Source: Planctomycetota bacterium | GTDB lineage: Bacteria; Planctomycetota; J058 | DNA: 64,000 nucleotides | Assembly (NCBI GenBank): GCA_023954375.1 | Contig: JAMLIC010000017.1 | Location: 105,688-169,687, forward strand | Reading direction: 5' to 3' | Shown here: one piece after another, positions 54,467-63,033 of the stretch | Layout: each line of letters starts with the position of its first letter | Numbering within the stretch: position 1 is the first letter of the stretch | The notes under the pieces: generated by a model | Database searches by the model: none | What the model was told of the DNA's origin: nothing | What the model saw: only the letters and a program-made list of their open reading frames with translations | Program-made: the position numbers and the translations under genes

Positions 54467-56503
54467 TCACATCTGCTCCACCGCCTCGATCCCCAGCAGG
54501 TCGAGCGCCTCGGCGAGCACCTTCTTCGCCGCGCCCACGAGCAGGAGCCGCGCCCGGCGCACGGCGGCCACGTCGCCCTCTTCCGGACGCGGCTCGAGGA
54601 CGCGCCGCTCGTGCAGGAACACGTGGATCCGCTGGGCGAGGTCGAGGAGGTAGCGCGAGATCAGGCTGGGCTCGTACTCCTCGGCCGCCTGGCGCACGCG
54701 GTCGGGGAAGTCGGCGATCGTCTTGATGAGCGCCTGCGCCTCCGGGTCGCCGAGGAGCGCCCAGTCGACGCCGTCGGCCGTGACCGGCGCCTCGCTCCGG
54801 CGCAGGATCCCGGCCAGGCGCGCGTGCGCGAACTGGAGGTACGGCCCGCTGTCGCCCCTGAGGTTCAGGAGGCGCTCCCAGTCGATCCCGCCGCCGCCGG
54901 GCACCGACAGGTCGATGTCGTTCGTGCGGTTGCCCTTGAGGTCGAAGAACTTCACCGCCCCGGTGCCGATCGCCCGGGCCACGCGCTCGCGCTGCTCGTC
55001 CGTCAGCTGCACCTTCTTCTCCGCCGAGTCCGCGGCCACGCGCGCCGCCGCGCGCGCGCGCTCGAGCACCTCGTCGAGGAACACGGCCGTGCCGCCGCGC
55101 GTGCTCATCCCCAGGTAGTTGCCGAAGCCCACGTGCTCGAGGCGCAGCCCCTGGGCCCAGCCCTCGCCCTTCTCGGCCAGCTTCTCGACGATCTTGAACC
55201 ACGGCACGAAGTGGTCGCGCTGCGTGTTGCCGACCACGTAGAGGATCTGCTCGGGCCGGTAGGTCTCGGCGCGGTAGCGGACCGCCGTGAGGTCGCGGGT
55301 CGTGTAGGTCGTGCCGCCGTCCGCCTTGAGCAGGATGGCGAAGAACGGCTCCTTCTTGCTGCCGAGGTCGACGAGCACGCCCCGCGGCCGCCGGTCGGCC
55401 GGGCCCGCGCCCTCGTCCTCATCGTCCTCCTGGGGCGTCCCCGCCTGCGCCTCGAGCGCCTGCACGCGCTTCGCCAGGTCGCCCTTCTTCCCCTTCGCCT
55501 TGTCGAGGTCCTTCTGCTTCGCCTTCCGCTGCTTCTCGTCCGCGGCCGCGGCGACCTCGCCCTCGAGCCGGTCGATCGCCCCCACGAGGCGCTCGAGCGC
55601 GCCGCGCGCGTCCTCGAGCTGCTCGAGGCGGCTCTTGCCCTCGACGAGGAGCCCCGTGCGCTCGAGCATCTCGACCGTGGCCGGCATCTTGTCGTTGTAG
55701 AAGGCCTCGCCCGCGTCGCTCTCGTGGGTGATCCCGAGCACGTCGTAGATGCGCGCGAACTCCGCCTTGCTCTTGTCGACGAAGAAGCGCCACAGCGCCC
55801 GCGCCTCGTCGTCGCCCCCCTCGAGCCTGCGGAACCAGCCCCGGCCCTCCTCGGCCACCTGCGGGTCCTGCTTCTTCAGGCCGTTGATCCGCACGTAGAG
55901 GTCGACGAAGACGTCGATCTCGTCCTCGCCCGCGTCGATCCGCCGCTGCGCCTCGTCGCCCCAGCGCCTCCAGGCGGCGATCATGAGGCCGAACTGCGTC
56001 CCCCAGTCGCCGAGGTGGTTCACGCCGACGACCGTGTAGCCGCGCGCGCGGAAGATCTGCCGGAGCGACCAGCCGATCACCGTCGAGCGCAGGTGGCCCA
56101 GGTGGAACGGCTTGGCGATGTTCGGGCTCGAGAAGTCGATGACGATCGTCTTGCCCCGCCCGGCGTCCGAGCCGCCGTAGCGCGCGGACGACCAGGCCGC
56201 CTCGAGGACCTCGCGCGCGACGAGGTCCGGCGCCAGGCGGAGGTTCAGGTAGGGCCCCGCCGCCTCGGCGGCGCGCACGAGCGGCTCGCCGGCGCCGCCG
56301 ACCTTCCCGGCCAGCTCCGCCGCCAGCGCCGGCGCGGCGTCCTTGCCCTTCCTGCCCAGCTTCGTCGCCAGCGCGAAGCAGGGCAGCGCCACGTCGCCGT
56401 GGTCGGGGTGCTTGGGCGTGGCGAGCAGGGGCTCGACCTCGCCCGCGGGGAGCTCGAGCAGCCGCGCGACGAGCGCGGCGAGCCGGGGGAAGAACTGCTT
56501 CAC
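54467..56503 (-). CDS. argS: Arginyl-tRNA synthetase with a charged insertion
   Basis: A 678-residue class I synthetase that charges tRNA-Arg. The HIGH motif is KPFHLGHLRSTVIG (about residue 130-143); KMSKS is degenerate, GMSTRGGTAVF (about 467), as in many ArgRS. ALWRFFVDKSKAEF and the C-terminal DALM-type anticodon domain (PSLISRYLLDLAQRIHVFL) are present. Between a strand ending VEGKSRLEQ and RPRGVLVDLG (about residues 290-370) it has an extra stretch of about 80 residues, mostly K, E, A and D with coiled-coil spacing and an acidic end EDDEDEG, not present in typical ArgRS. The function of the insertion is unknown. Confidence 0.94.
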   Translation of the reverse strand: MKQFFPRLAALVARLLELPAGEVEPLLATPKHPDHGDVALPCFALATKLGRKGKDAAPALAAELAGKVGGAGEPLVRAAEAAGPYLNLRLAPDLVAREVLEAAWSSARYGGSDAGRGKTIVIDFSSPNIAKPFHLGHLRSTVIGWSLRQIFRARGYTVVGVNHLGDWGTQFGLMIAAWRRWGDEAQRRIDAGEDEIDVFVDLYVRINGLKKQDPQVAEEGRGWFRRLEGGDDEARALWRFFVDKSKAEFARIYDVLGITHESDAGEAFYNDKMPATVEMLERTGLLVEGKSRLEQLEDARGALERLVGAIDRLEGEVAAAADEKQRKAKQKDLDKAKGKKGDLAKRVQALEAQAGTPQEDDEDEGAGPADRRPRGVLVDLGSKKEPFFAILLKADGGTTYTTRDLTAVRYRAETYRPEQILYVVGNTQRDHFVPWFKIVEKLAEKGEGWAQGLRLEHVGFGNYLGMSTRGGTAVFLDEVLERARAAARVAADSAEKKVQLTDEQRERVARAIGTGAVKFFDLKGNRTNDIDLSVPGGGGIDWERLLNLRGDSGPYLQFAHARLAGILRRSEAPVTADGVDWALLGDPEAQALIKTIADFPDRVRQAAEEYEPSLISRYLLDLAQRIHVFLHERRVLEPRPEEGDVAAVRRARLLLVGAAKKVLAEALDLLGIEAVEQM

Positions 56504-56740
56504 GGGGGACCTCGTCGGAGAGGGGGCAGGTTACCCGATGACGTTTCGATGCGTCGGCGAAGCCCACGGCCCGCGAAGGGCTTGACGCGCCCGAGGGCGC
56601 CGCTTCCCGGAAGTGGAACGCGCCCAAGCCGCGCCCCTGGACATGGTTATGACGATTTCCGCCGGGGGCTTTTACGACCCGCTGACACGACCGCCTCGCG
56701 GCGGCCGCTATCTTCCACCTCGCACCAGAGGAGGTCGTCG

Positions 56741-58150
56741 ATGAGGAAGACCATCCACGCGCTCGCGCTGCTCGCCTGCCTCGCCGGGGTCGTGCAGGCG
56801 GCGCCGACGCTCAGCAACAAGGACTTCAACGACCTCAAGAAGGAGGCGCAGAAGGCGGCGGCGCGCGGCGCGAACAGCGAGGTCGCCTCCCGGCTGCGCG
56901 AGCTCGCGCGCGACGACTCCGACCGCGCGATCGCGTTCATCGCCGACCTCGCGGTGCGCATCCCCGACATGTCGGTCTACGAGGCCGCGCGGGACGCGAT
57001 CGCCGGCATGGAGACGCCCGAGGCGGTCGACGCGCTCGTCGACAAGGTGGGCAAGGACCGCAACCCCATGGTGCGGATCCTGCTCATCGACGCCATCGCC
57101 GAGCGGACCTGCGACCGCTCGGCGGCGGGGATCGCGGCGGCCCTGGGCGACCGCACCGACGAGGTCCTCCGCGCGGCGATCGGCGCGGCGAAGAAGCGCA
57201 AGGCGATCCAGGCCGTCGACGCGCTGATCGACCTCGTGGGCAAGCACGAGAACGGGCGCGACGCCGACGGGCTGCTCGTCAACTCGGCGCGCGAGGCGCT
57301 GACCCACATCACCGGCGAGAGCTTCGCGAAGGCGGCCGACTGGCGCAACTTCTGGGAGCCGCGCAAGGCCAGCTTCCGGCCGCGGACGGGCGAGGCGCCG
57401 CGCCAGGCGGCCAGCACCGGCGAGCGGCCGCGCCCGCGCTTCTTCGGCAGCGAGATCCGGTCGAACCGCATCGCCTTCGTGATCGACGTGTCGGGGTCGA
57501 TGATGGCCGCCGACCCGCCGCCCCGCGGCGTCGAGGTCGCGCCCGGCGAGAGCCGCGTCCGCATGGAGCGCGCCAAGCAGCAGCTCCAGGCCGTGGTCGA
57601 CGCCCTGCCCGACGACTGCCGCTTCACGATGCTGGCCTACAGCGGGATCCTCTACCAGAGCGGCGCGGGCGTGGTCCTGCCCCAGGGCACCCCGACGGAC
57701 GGGCCGCTGCCCTGGACGCTCGGCGGCTTCGAGTGGCTCAAGGCCTTCAAGCCCAGGATCGTCCAGGCGAACAGCCGCACGAAGTCCGAGGCGAAGGAGT
57801 GGATCTCGAACCTCAAGGCCAACGGGTCCACGTTCACCCTGAACGCGCTCAAGGCGGCCTTCGAGATCGAGGGCATCGACACGATCGTCCTCCTCTCCGA
57901 CGGCATGCCGACCGAGGTCCACCGCTCGAACAACGCCGGCATGAGCACCGACGAGATCCTCAAGGAGGTCCAGGCGCTCAACCGGTTCCGCCGCCTCCGG
58001 ATCGACACCTTCGGGTTCGAGATGGGCGACGACGTGGGCGGCGGCGGCGGTGGCTCGCGCGCGGGCCGTCGGGGCGGCGGCGGCGACCTGGGCAAGTTCA
58101 TGCAGGACCTCGCCGCGCAGAACGGCGGGAGCTACACGCAGATCCAGTAG
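56741..58150 (+). CDS. Exported HEAT-repeat plus VWA-domain protein
   Basis: The 469-residue product has a signal peptide (MRKTIHALALLACLAGVVQA) with cleavage after VQA. Residues about 40-190 form HEAT-like helices (PEAVDALVDKVGKDRNPMVR and similar). Residues about 240-460 form a von Willebrand A domain with a MIDAS metal site: D-V-S-G-S in FVIDVSGSMM, a downstream threonine in NGSTFTLNALK and D in VLLSDGMPTEV. The C-terminus is Gly-rich. It should bind a protein partner through a metal ion in the periplasm. GAGGAGG lies six bases before the ATG. Confidence 0.85.
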   Translation: MRKTIHALALLACLAGVVQAAPTLSNKDFNDLKKEAQKAAARGANSEVASRLRELARDDSDRAIAFIADLAVRIPDMSVYEAARDAIAGMETPEAVDALVDKVGKDRNPMVRILLIDAIAERTCDRSAAGIAAALGDRTDEVLRAAIGAAKKRKAIQAVDALIDLVGKHENGRDADGLLVNSAREALTHITGESFAKAADWRNFWEPRKASFRPRTGEAPRQAASTGERPRPRFFGSEIRSNRIAFVIDVSGSMMAADPPPRGVEVAPGESRVRMERAKQQLQAVVDALPDDCRFTMLAYSGILYQSGAGVVLPQGTPTDGPLPWTLGGFEWLKAFKPRIVQANSRTKSEAKEWISNLKANGSTFTLNALKAAFEIEGIDTIVLLSDGMPTEVHRSNNAGMSTDEILKEVQALNRFRRLRIDTFGFEMGDDVGGGGGGSRAGRRGGGGDLGKFMQDLAAQNGGSYTQIQ

Positions 58151-58184
58151 CGAGCCCCTCCTGGCTCGTCAGGACGCGCGACCT

Positions 58185-58212
58185 CGGGCCCGGGCGGCGA
58201 CGCCCGGGCCCG
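58185..58212 (+). terminator. Hairpin after the VWA gene
   Basis: A perfect 12-bp stem (58185-58196 with 58201-58212, loop GCGA) lies 35 bases after the stop; GTCGTTT follows, a short T tract. A likely intrinsic terminator. Confidence 0.65.
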
Positions 58213-58259
58213 CGTCGTTTCCGGATCGCACCCCCGATCTTTCCTTTGGCGAGAGATCG

Positions 58260-58346
58260 ACCACGGAGGGCACGGAGGGCACGGAGAAGAGGTCGGGAGG
58301 AGGGCCTTCCATGATCTTGCTCCGTGTCCTCCGTGGCCTCCGTGGT
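58260..58346. repeat. CACGGAG-rich inverted repeat (REP-like)
   Basis: Left arm 58260-58286 and right arm 58320-58346 are 27 nt each and complementary at 25 positions. Each arm holds three heptamer-like copies of CACGGAG (or CTCCGTG). The 33-base loop has no gene. This motif type is familiar to me as a scattered intergenic repeat in several bacterial groups. The rest of 58213-58613 shows no other feature I can support. Confidence 0.85.
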
Positions 58347-58613
58347 TCGGCCTCTTACCTCGGCCCGGCAGTGAGCGCCTTCGCCCACCCGGTCTCGTTT
58401 CCGATCGCTCCGACCGCCCATGACGCGTCGCGCGAGACGCAATCGACACGACGCGTCAAGTGCGAAAAACACAAACCATTACCGGGCCTCGCGCCCGCCC
58501 TGACTGGAGGTCGTTCGAGAAATTCGCCAGGAGCTGTGCACGACCCGCCCACCCGCCTGGCTACACCCCAGCGGAAGCGAACGGAAGCCAGCCCGCCCAG
58601 CCAGGAGGCCGTC

Positions 58614-59585
58614 ATGTTCGACCGTCCCGCGCAGACCTGCACCGTCCTCGGCGCGACCCTGGCAGCCCTCACCGCCTTCGCTGGCGAGGCCCGCGCGCAG
58701 GGCGCGGTCGAGGTCACGGCGAGCGCCCTCAACGTCCGCGCCGGCGCGAGCACGAGCCAGCGGGCCCTGGGTCAGGCCAGCCGCGGGCAGGTCTACCCCG
58801 TCCTCTCCCGCTCGGGCGCCTGGGTGCAGATCCAGTTCGGCGCCGGCGCCGGCTGGTCGCACGGCGACTACCTGCGCTCGTCCTCGGCGCAGGTGATGGC
58901 GGTGACCGCGAGCGCCCTCAACGTGCGCACCGGCGCCGACACCCGCTTCCGCGCGCTCGGCACGCTGCCGCGCGGCGCCCGGGTGGCGATCCGTGGCAGC
59001 CAGGGCGTCTGGCGCCAGATCAACTTCCAGGGGCAGGACGCCTGGGTCCACGGCGATCACCTCGGGCCGGTGTCGGGCTCGACGTCGCCGGCGCCCTCGC
59101 CGGCGCCCTCGCCGGCGCCTGCGCCGACGCCCCCGCCGTCGACGTCGCGCCCCACCTCGCGCGCCGGCTTCATCCAGCTCGCCGCGTCGGGCCCCGGCTT
59201 CTACAGCTACGCCGTCGCCGGCCGCCGCTGGGGCACGCCGACCATGGTCTACGGGGTCGAGCGGATCGGCCGCCGCTGGTCGACCGAGCAGCGGAGCGCC
59301 CCGCGCATGGGCGTGGGCGACATCAGCGCCATGAACGGCGGCCGGATCTCGGGGCACGTCAGCCACCAGAAGGGCGTCGACGTCGACGTGCGCCCGGTGC
59401 GCACCAGCGGCGAGGGCCCGGTGACCCGCTTCATGTCGAACTACAGCCACTCGCGCACCTCGACGCTGATCGGCATGTATCGGCGCGAGCTGCCCACGAC
59501 GCTCGTCCTGTTCAACGACAACCGGATCGCCGGGACCAGCTACTACCGGAACCACGACAATCACTTCCACGTGCGCATCCGCTGA
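58614..59585 (+). CDS. Exported SH3b-repeat / MepA-like murein endopeptidase
   Basis: A 323-residue exported cell-wall protein. The leader MFDRPAQTCTVLGATLAALT and AFAGEARAQ form a signal peptide. Two SH3b domains follow (VTASALNVRAGASTSQRALG near residue 34-90 and VTASALNVRTGADTRFRALG near 95-150), then a Pro/Ala/Ser linker. The C-terminal domain (about 185-323) matches penicillin-insensitive murein endopeptidase: H-x(6)-D in GHVSHQKGVDVDVRPV and the H-x-H in HDNHFHVRIR, so the zinc ligands are complete. It should cut cross-links in peptidoglycan. AGGAGG precedes the ATG. Confidence 0.87.
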   Translation: MFDRPAQTCTVLGATLAALTAFAGEARAQGAVEVTASALNVRAGASTSQRALGQASRGQVYPVLSRSGAWVQIQFGAGAGWSHGDYLRSSSAQVMAVTASALNVRTGADTRFRALGTLPRGARVAIRGSQGVWRQINFQGQDAWVHGDHLGPVSGSTSPAPSPAPSPAPAPTPPPSTSRPTSRAGFIQLAASGPGFYSYAVAGRRWGTPTMVYGVERIGRRWSTEQRSAPRMGVGDISAMNGGRISGHVSHQKGVDVDVRPVRTSGEGPVTRFMSNYSHSRTSTLIGMYRRELPTTLVLFNDNRIAGTSYYRNHDNHFHVRIR

Positions 59586-59630
59586 GCGCGTGGTGTCATG
59601 GGCGGTCTTCCGCCAGCACGGGAGCCGACC

Positions 59631-60758
59631 GTGAGCAAGAAGACCGCTGACAGCAAGGCGCCCCTCGTCGCGGCCGTGGCCGTGGCAGGGGCGTTCGGCC
59701 TTGGTTTCGTCGCCGGCCGCGCCACGGCCCCCGAGGAGGCGGGCCACGCGCACGGGGGCTCGCGGGCCGCGCCGGTCACCGGTCCGACGGCCTCCGCCGA
59801 GCCCCCGACGTCTCACGCCGGGCACGCCCACGCCCATGCGCGGCCGAAGGGCGAGCGCCCGGCCGGGCCGCCCGTGGGCCCGGGCGAGGCGCCCGCGCCG
59901 GTCGACCCCGCCGAGGTCGACGCCGGCCTGGACCGGGTGCTCGCGTCCGCGCGCGCCGTCCGCGCCATGCCCGACGACCACCACGCCGCCGAGGCGGCGC
60001 TCCTGGCCGCGGGCGAGCTCGAGCAGCTGCTCCTGCGCGACCCGGGGGCCCTGGCCCGGGCGCTCGACGCGTTCCGGGGCCTCGGGGAGGCCGGCGACCT
60101 CGAGGCGCTCGCGGCGATCCTCGGCCGGCTGCGCGACCCCGCGGTCGAGCAGGTCGCGCTCGAGGTGGCCCGCCGCGACGTCTCCCCCGCGCGCCGGCTG
60201 GCGGCGCTCGACGTGCTCGACGCCATGGAGACGCCCGAGGCGCGGCAGGTGGCGCTCGACGTCCTCGGGTCCGAGCAGGACGTCGAGCTGCGCCGCGCCG
60301 CGCTGCGGGCGATCCCCGAGCCCGCCGGCGCCTCGGTCGAGGAGGCGGGCGGCGTGGTGACCACGCTGAGCACGATCCTCGCCCGCGACCGCGACCACGA
60401 GCTGCGCCGCCGCGCGGCGGTCGACCTCGGCTCCTGGGCCAGGAGCGAGGCCGAGCTGCGCCCGCTGCTCGACGCGCTGACGCGCGACCCCTCGCCCGAG
60501 GTGCGCGGGGGCGCGGCCTTCGGCCTGGAGATGTCGCGCCGCCGGTCGCCCGAGGTGGTCGAAGCGCTCGCCGGGGTCCTCGGCCGGCGCGACGAGGACC
60601 CGTCCGTGCGCGAGAACGCCTGGCGCGCGCTGTCGGCCCTGAGCCCGCTCCCGCCGGCCGCCCAGGCGGCCTGGCGCGCCTACAAGGCGGAGCGCGACGC
60701 CCTGGGCGAGGTCGACGACCACGCCCACGGGGACGACGGCCACGACCACGGCCACTGA
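59631..60758 (+). CDS. Membrane-anchored HEAT-repeat protein with His-rich ends
   Basis: A 375-residue protein with one N-terminal membrane helix (APLVAAVAVAGAFGLGFVAG) and no lipobox. A His-rich linker (GHAHGG and SHAGHAHAHAR) follows, then HEAT-like repeats from about residue 95 to 355 (PEVRGGAAFGLEMSR, DPSVRENAWRALSAL), and the tail DDHAHGDDGHDHGH. The His clusters suggest binding of Zn, Ni, Co or Cu. GTG at 59631 has a GGGAG site; an ATG at 59598 has none. No transporter is adjacent. Confidence 0.7.
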   Translation: MSKKTADSKAPLVAAVAVAGAFGLGFVAGRATAPEEAGHAHGGSRAAPVTGPTASAEPPTSHAGHAHAHARPKGERPAGPPVGPGEAPAPVDPAEVDAGLDRVLASARAVRAMPDDHHAAEAALLAAGELEQLLLRDPGALARALDAFRGLGEAGDLEALAAILGRLRDPAVEQVALEVARRDVSPARRLAALDVLDAMETPEARQVALDVLGSEQDVELRRAALRAIPEPAGASVEEAGGVVTTLSTILARDRDHELRRRAAVDLGSWARSEAELRPLLDALTRDPSPEVRGGAAFGLEMSRRRSPEVVEALAGVLGRRDEDPSVRENAWRALSALSPLPPAAQAAWRAYKAERDALGEVDDHAHGDDGHDHGH

Positions 60759-60783
60759 CCGCGCTCGCGGGCTCCGGCTGCCC

Positions 60784-60811
60784 TTGACTCGGCCGTGGGT
60801 TCCTCCACACT
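60784..60811 (+). promoter_or_regulatory. Candidate promoter for the coiled-coil gene
   Basis: TTGACT at 60784-60789, a 16-base spacer and CACACT at 60806-60811; the start codon follows at 60839 after GGGGAGGGG. The -35 box is good, the -10 box is weak. Confidence 0.45.
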
Positions 60812-60838
60812 GAGCCCACGCCCGGGGAGGGGTGGGCC

Positions 60839-61651
60839 ATGGACCCGATGCGCCTTCTGGAGAAGACCACCAAGCGCTTCACGCTCGACCACCTGCGCAA
60901 GGACGAGGTCGAGGCCGTGTCGGTCCTGGCGCTCGACGAGCTCGAGGCGCTGATCACGGCGCAGGTGACGGAGCGCACGGGCCAGCTCGCGGCGGAGCTC
61001 AAGCACGTGCGCAAGCGCCTTCAGGAGCTCGAGGCCGAGCAGAGCCAGGCCGGCGGGCTCGAGCGCGCGGCGGCCGAGGCGGCGCTCGAGGCGGAGGCGC
61101 GGGCGCTGGAGGCCAGGGCGTCCGCCGAGCTGCGCGCCGACCAGGCCGAGGCGCGCGTGCGGGAGCTCGAGCGGCAGCTGACCGACGCCGCCGGCGCGCC
61201 CCCGGCGGCCGAGGCCGCGCCGGCGGTCGACGACGGCAAGGTGGCCGAGCTCGAGGCGCAGGTCCGCGCCCTCGAGGAGAGGCTGGCGGCGGCCGAGCAG
61301 CGCGCCGCCGACGCGGACGGCCGCGCCAGCGAGGCGACGGGGAGGGTCGTCGCCCTCGAGGCGGACCTGAAGAAGGCGCAGGAGGCGGGCGGCGAGGGCG
61401 GCGACCCGGCCGAGCCGATCGGCCCCGAGGACCACAAGCGCGCGCGCCGGCTCGTCGACGCGCTCCTCGACGACATCATCAACGAGGACGAGGACCGGGC
61501 GAGGTCGGCGCTGAAGTCGAAGTCGTTCCGGGTGAACTTCGCCGGCGAGCTGGAGACGGCGCGGCGCCAGTACGTGAAGCGCGTGAAGGCCGCCGTGCGC
61601 GGCGACCAGGACCACTGGAACGAGGCGATCGACGCCCTCGAGGCGAAGTAG
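60839..61651 (+). CDS. Cytoplasmic coiled-coil protein
   Basis: A 270-residue protein. Residues 1-45 are a compact helix start (MDPMRLLEKTTKRFTLDHLR). Residues about 45-185 form long coiled-coil helices rich in A, E, L, R and Q, broken by a Pro/Ala stretch. Residues about 200-270 form a conserved-looking C-terminal module, KRARRLVDALLDDIINEDED and FRVNFAGELETARRQYVKRV. The last part resembles a segment I have seen in coiled-coil proteins of Planctomycetes and Deltaproteobacteria, but I have no name or function for it. Confidence 0.65.
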   Translation: MDPMRLLEKTTKRFTLDHLRKDEVEAVSVLALDELEALITAQVTERTGQLAAELKHVRKRLQELEAEQSQAGGLERAAAEAALEAEARALEARASAELRADQAEARVRELERQLTDAAGAPPAAEAAPAVDDGKVAELEAQVRALEERLAAAEQRAADADGRASEATGRVVALEADLKKAQEAGGEGGDPAEPIGPEDHKRARRLVDALLDDIINEDEDRARSALKSKSFRVNFAGELETARRQYVKRVKAAVRGDQDHWNEAIDALEAK

Positions 61652-61654
61652 TGT

Positions 61655-61794
61655 GATCGCGGCTGCGGGCGACGATGGCGGGCGCTGCGGTGCGTCGGTG
61701 TGTTCCGCTGCGCGCGGCACACCGACCGCTCAGGCTCGCCCTCGTCGCCCTCGCCTGAGGCTCTGGCTGCGAACGCCCGGAGCGGTGTGCTCGG
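61655..61794 (+). repeat. Dispersed intergenic repeat, copy 2
   Basis: This matches the reverse complement of 17148-17330 and the start of the copy at 63913. It opens GATCGCGGCTGCGG and ends GTGTGCTCGG, and has no gene. A central part of about 45 bases differs or is shortened compared with copy 1. Confidence 0.8.
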
Positions 61795-61842
61795 GGGCGG
61801 TCGGCAGGTCCTGACGAGCAAGAAGAGAAGCCCCGGTCTCCT

Positions 61843-63033
61843 TCACAGATGCCGCACCCGCGCGAAGACGGCCTTGAGGTAGCGGCTCTCCGGGATGTGC
61901 AGGGCGACCGGGTGGTCGGGGGCGGCGCCGGTCTGGCGCAGGATCGTCACCTCGCGCCGGGCGCGGGCGGCGGCGCGGCGCAGGACGTCGAGCAGGTCCT
62001 CCTCGCCGATCACCCCCGAGCAGGAGCAGGTGAGGAGGATGCCGTCGTCGGCGATCGCCTCGAGGCCGAGGCGGTTGAGGTCGCCGTAGGCGCGCAGGGC
62101 CTGCTCCTTCTCGGTCCGGTCGCGGGCGAGCTTGGGCGGGTCGAGGACCAGCACCTCGGGCCGCTGGCCCGTGCGGACGAGGTCGCGCAGGTAGGCGAAG
62201 GCGTCGGCCTGCGAGAAGCGCACCTGCCCGGCCACCTGGTTCAGCTTGGCGTTGCGCTGCGCCATGGCCACGGCCTTCTCGTCGAGGTCGACGCCCGTGA
62301 CCTGGCGCGCCTCGCCCCGCAGGGCGGCGTTGAGCGCGAAGCCGCCCGAGTAGGTGTGCAGGTCCCAGACGCCGCGGCCGCGGCAGAGCGCGGCGAGGAA
62401 GGCGCGGTTGTCGCGCTGGTCGCAGAAGAACCCCGTCTTGTGCCCCTCGCGCAGGTCGACCTTGTAGCGGACGCCGTGCTCGCGGACCTCCACCTCGGCC
62501 GGGTCGTCCTTGCGGGGGCGGATGCCGAAGCCCTCGATCCCGGCGGCGCGGTCGTTCTGCTGCACGACGACCCGCCGCCCCGGGAGGACCTCCGCCAGCG
62601 CGGCGCGGAAGGCGGGCTCGAGGCGCGCCATGCCCGCGCCGAAGACCTCGGCCACGACCACCTGGCCCAGCACGTCGACGATCAGGCCCGAGAGGCCGTC
62701 GGCCTCGGCGTGCGCGAGGCGGAAGGCGTCGGTGACCTCGTCGAGGCGCAGGACGTCGCGGCGCAGGGCCAGCGCCCGGCCGAGGCGGCGGGCGAAGAAG
62801 GCCTCGTCGAGCGCCTCGTCGGGGTCGCTCGTCAGCAGGCGCAGGGCGATCGTCGCCCGCGGGTGCCACACCGCGCGGCCGACCGGGCTCCCCTCGCCGT
62901 CGACGACCCGCACCTCGGCGCCCACCGGGAGGGTCCGCGGGGACCTGCGCGCGTCGATGCGCGTCCGCCACACCCATGGGTGCGGCGAGGCGAGCGTGCC
63001 CTTGAGCGTGACGACCGGGGGCGGCGGGCTCAC
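61843..63033 (-). CDS. RlmI-like 23S rRNA cytosine methyltransferase
   Basis: A 396-residue class I SAM-dependent methyltransferase of the RlmI/YccW family. An N-terminal PUA-type region (TLKGTLASPHPWVWRTRIDA) is followed by LSGLIVDVLGQVVVAEV, GHKTGFFCDQRDNRAFLA, the SAM-binding loop WDLHTYSGGFALNAALRG, DLDEKAVAMAQRNAKLN, and the DPPKLARDRTEK and CSCSG catalytic motifs. It should make 5-methylcytosine in 23S rRNA. The GTG start at 63033 forms a GTGA overlap with the upstream gene. Confidence 0.9.
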   Translation of the reverse strand: MSPPPPVVTLKGTLASPHPWVWRTRIDARRSPRTLPVGAEVRVVDGEGSPVGRAVWHPRATIALRLLTSDPDEALDEAFFARRLGRALALRRDVLRLDEVTDAFRLAHAEADGLSGLIVDVLGQVVVAEVFGAGMARLEPAFRAALAEVLPGRRVVVQQNDRAAGIEGFGIRPRKDDPAEVEVREHGVRYKVDLREGHKTGFFCDQRDNRAFLAALCRGRGVWDLHTYSGGFALNAALRGEARQVTGVDLDEKAVAMAQRNAKLNQVAGQVRFSQADAFAYLRDLVRTGQRPEVLVLDPPKLARDRTEKEQALRAYGDLNRLGLEAIADDGILLTCSCSGVIGEEDLLDVLRRAAARARREVTILRQTGAAPDHPVALHIPESRYLKAVFARVRHL

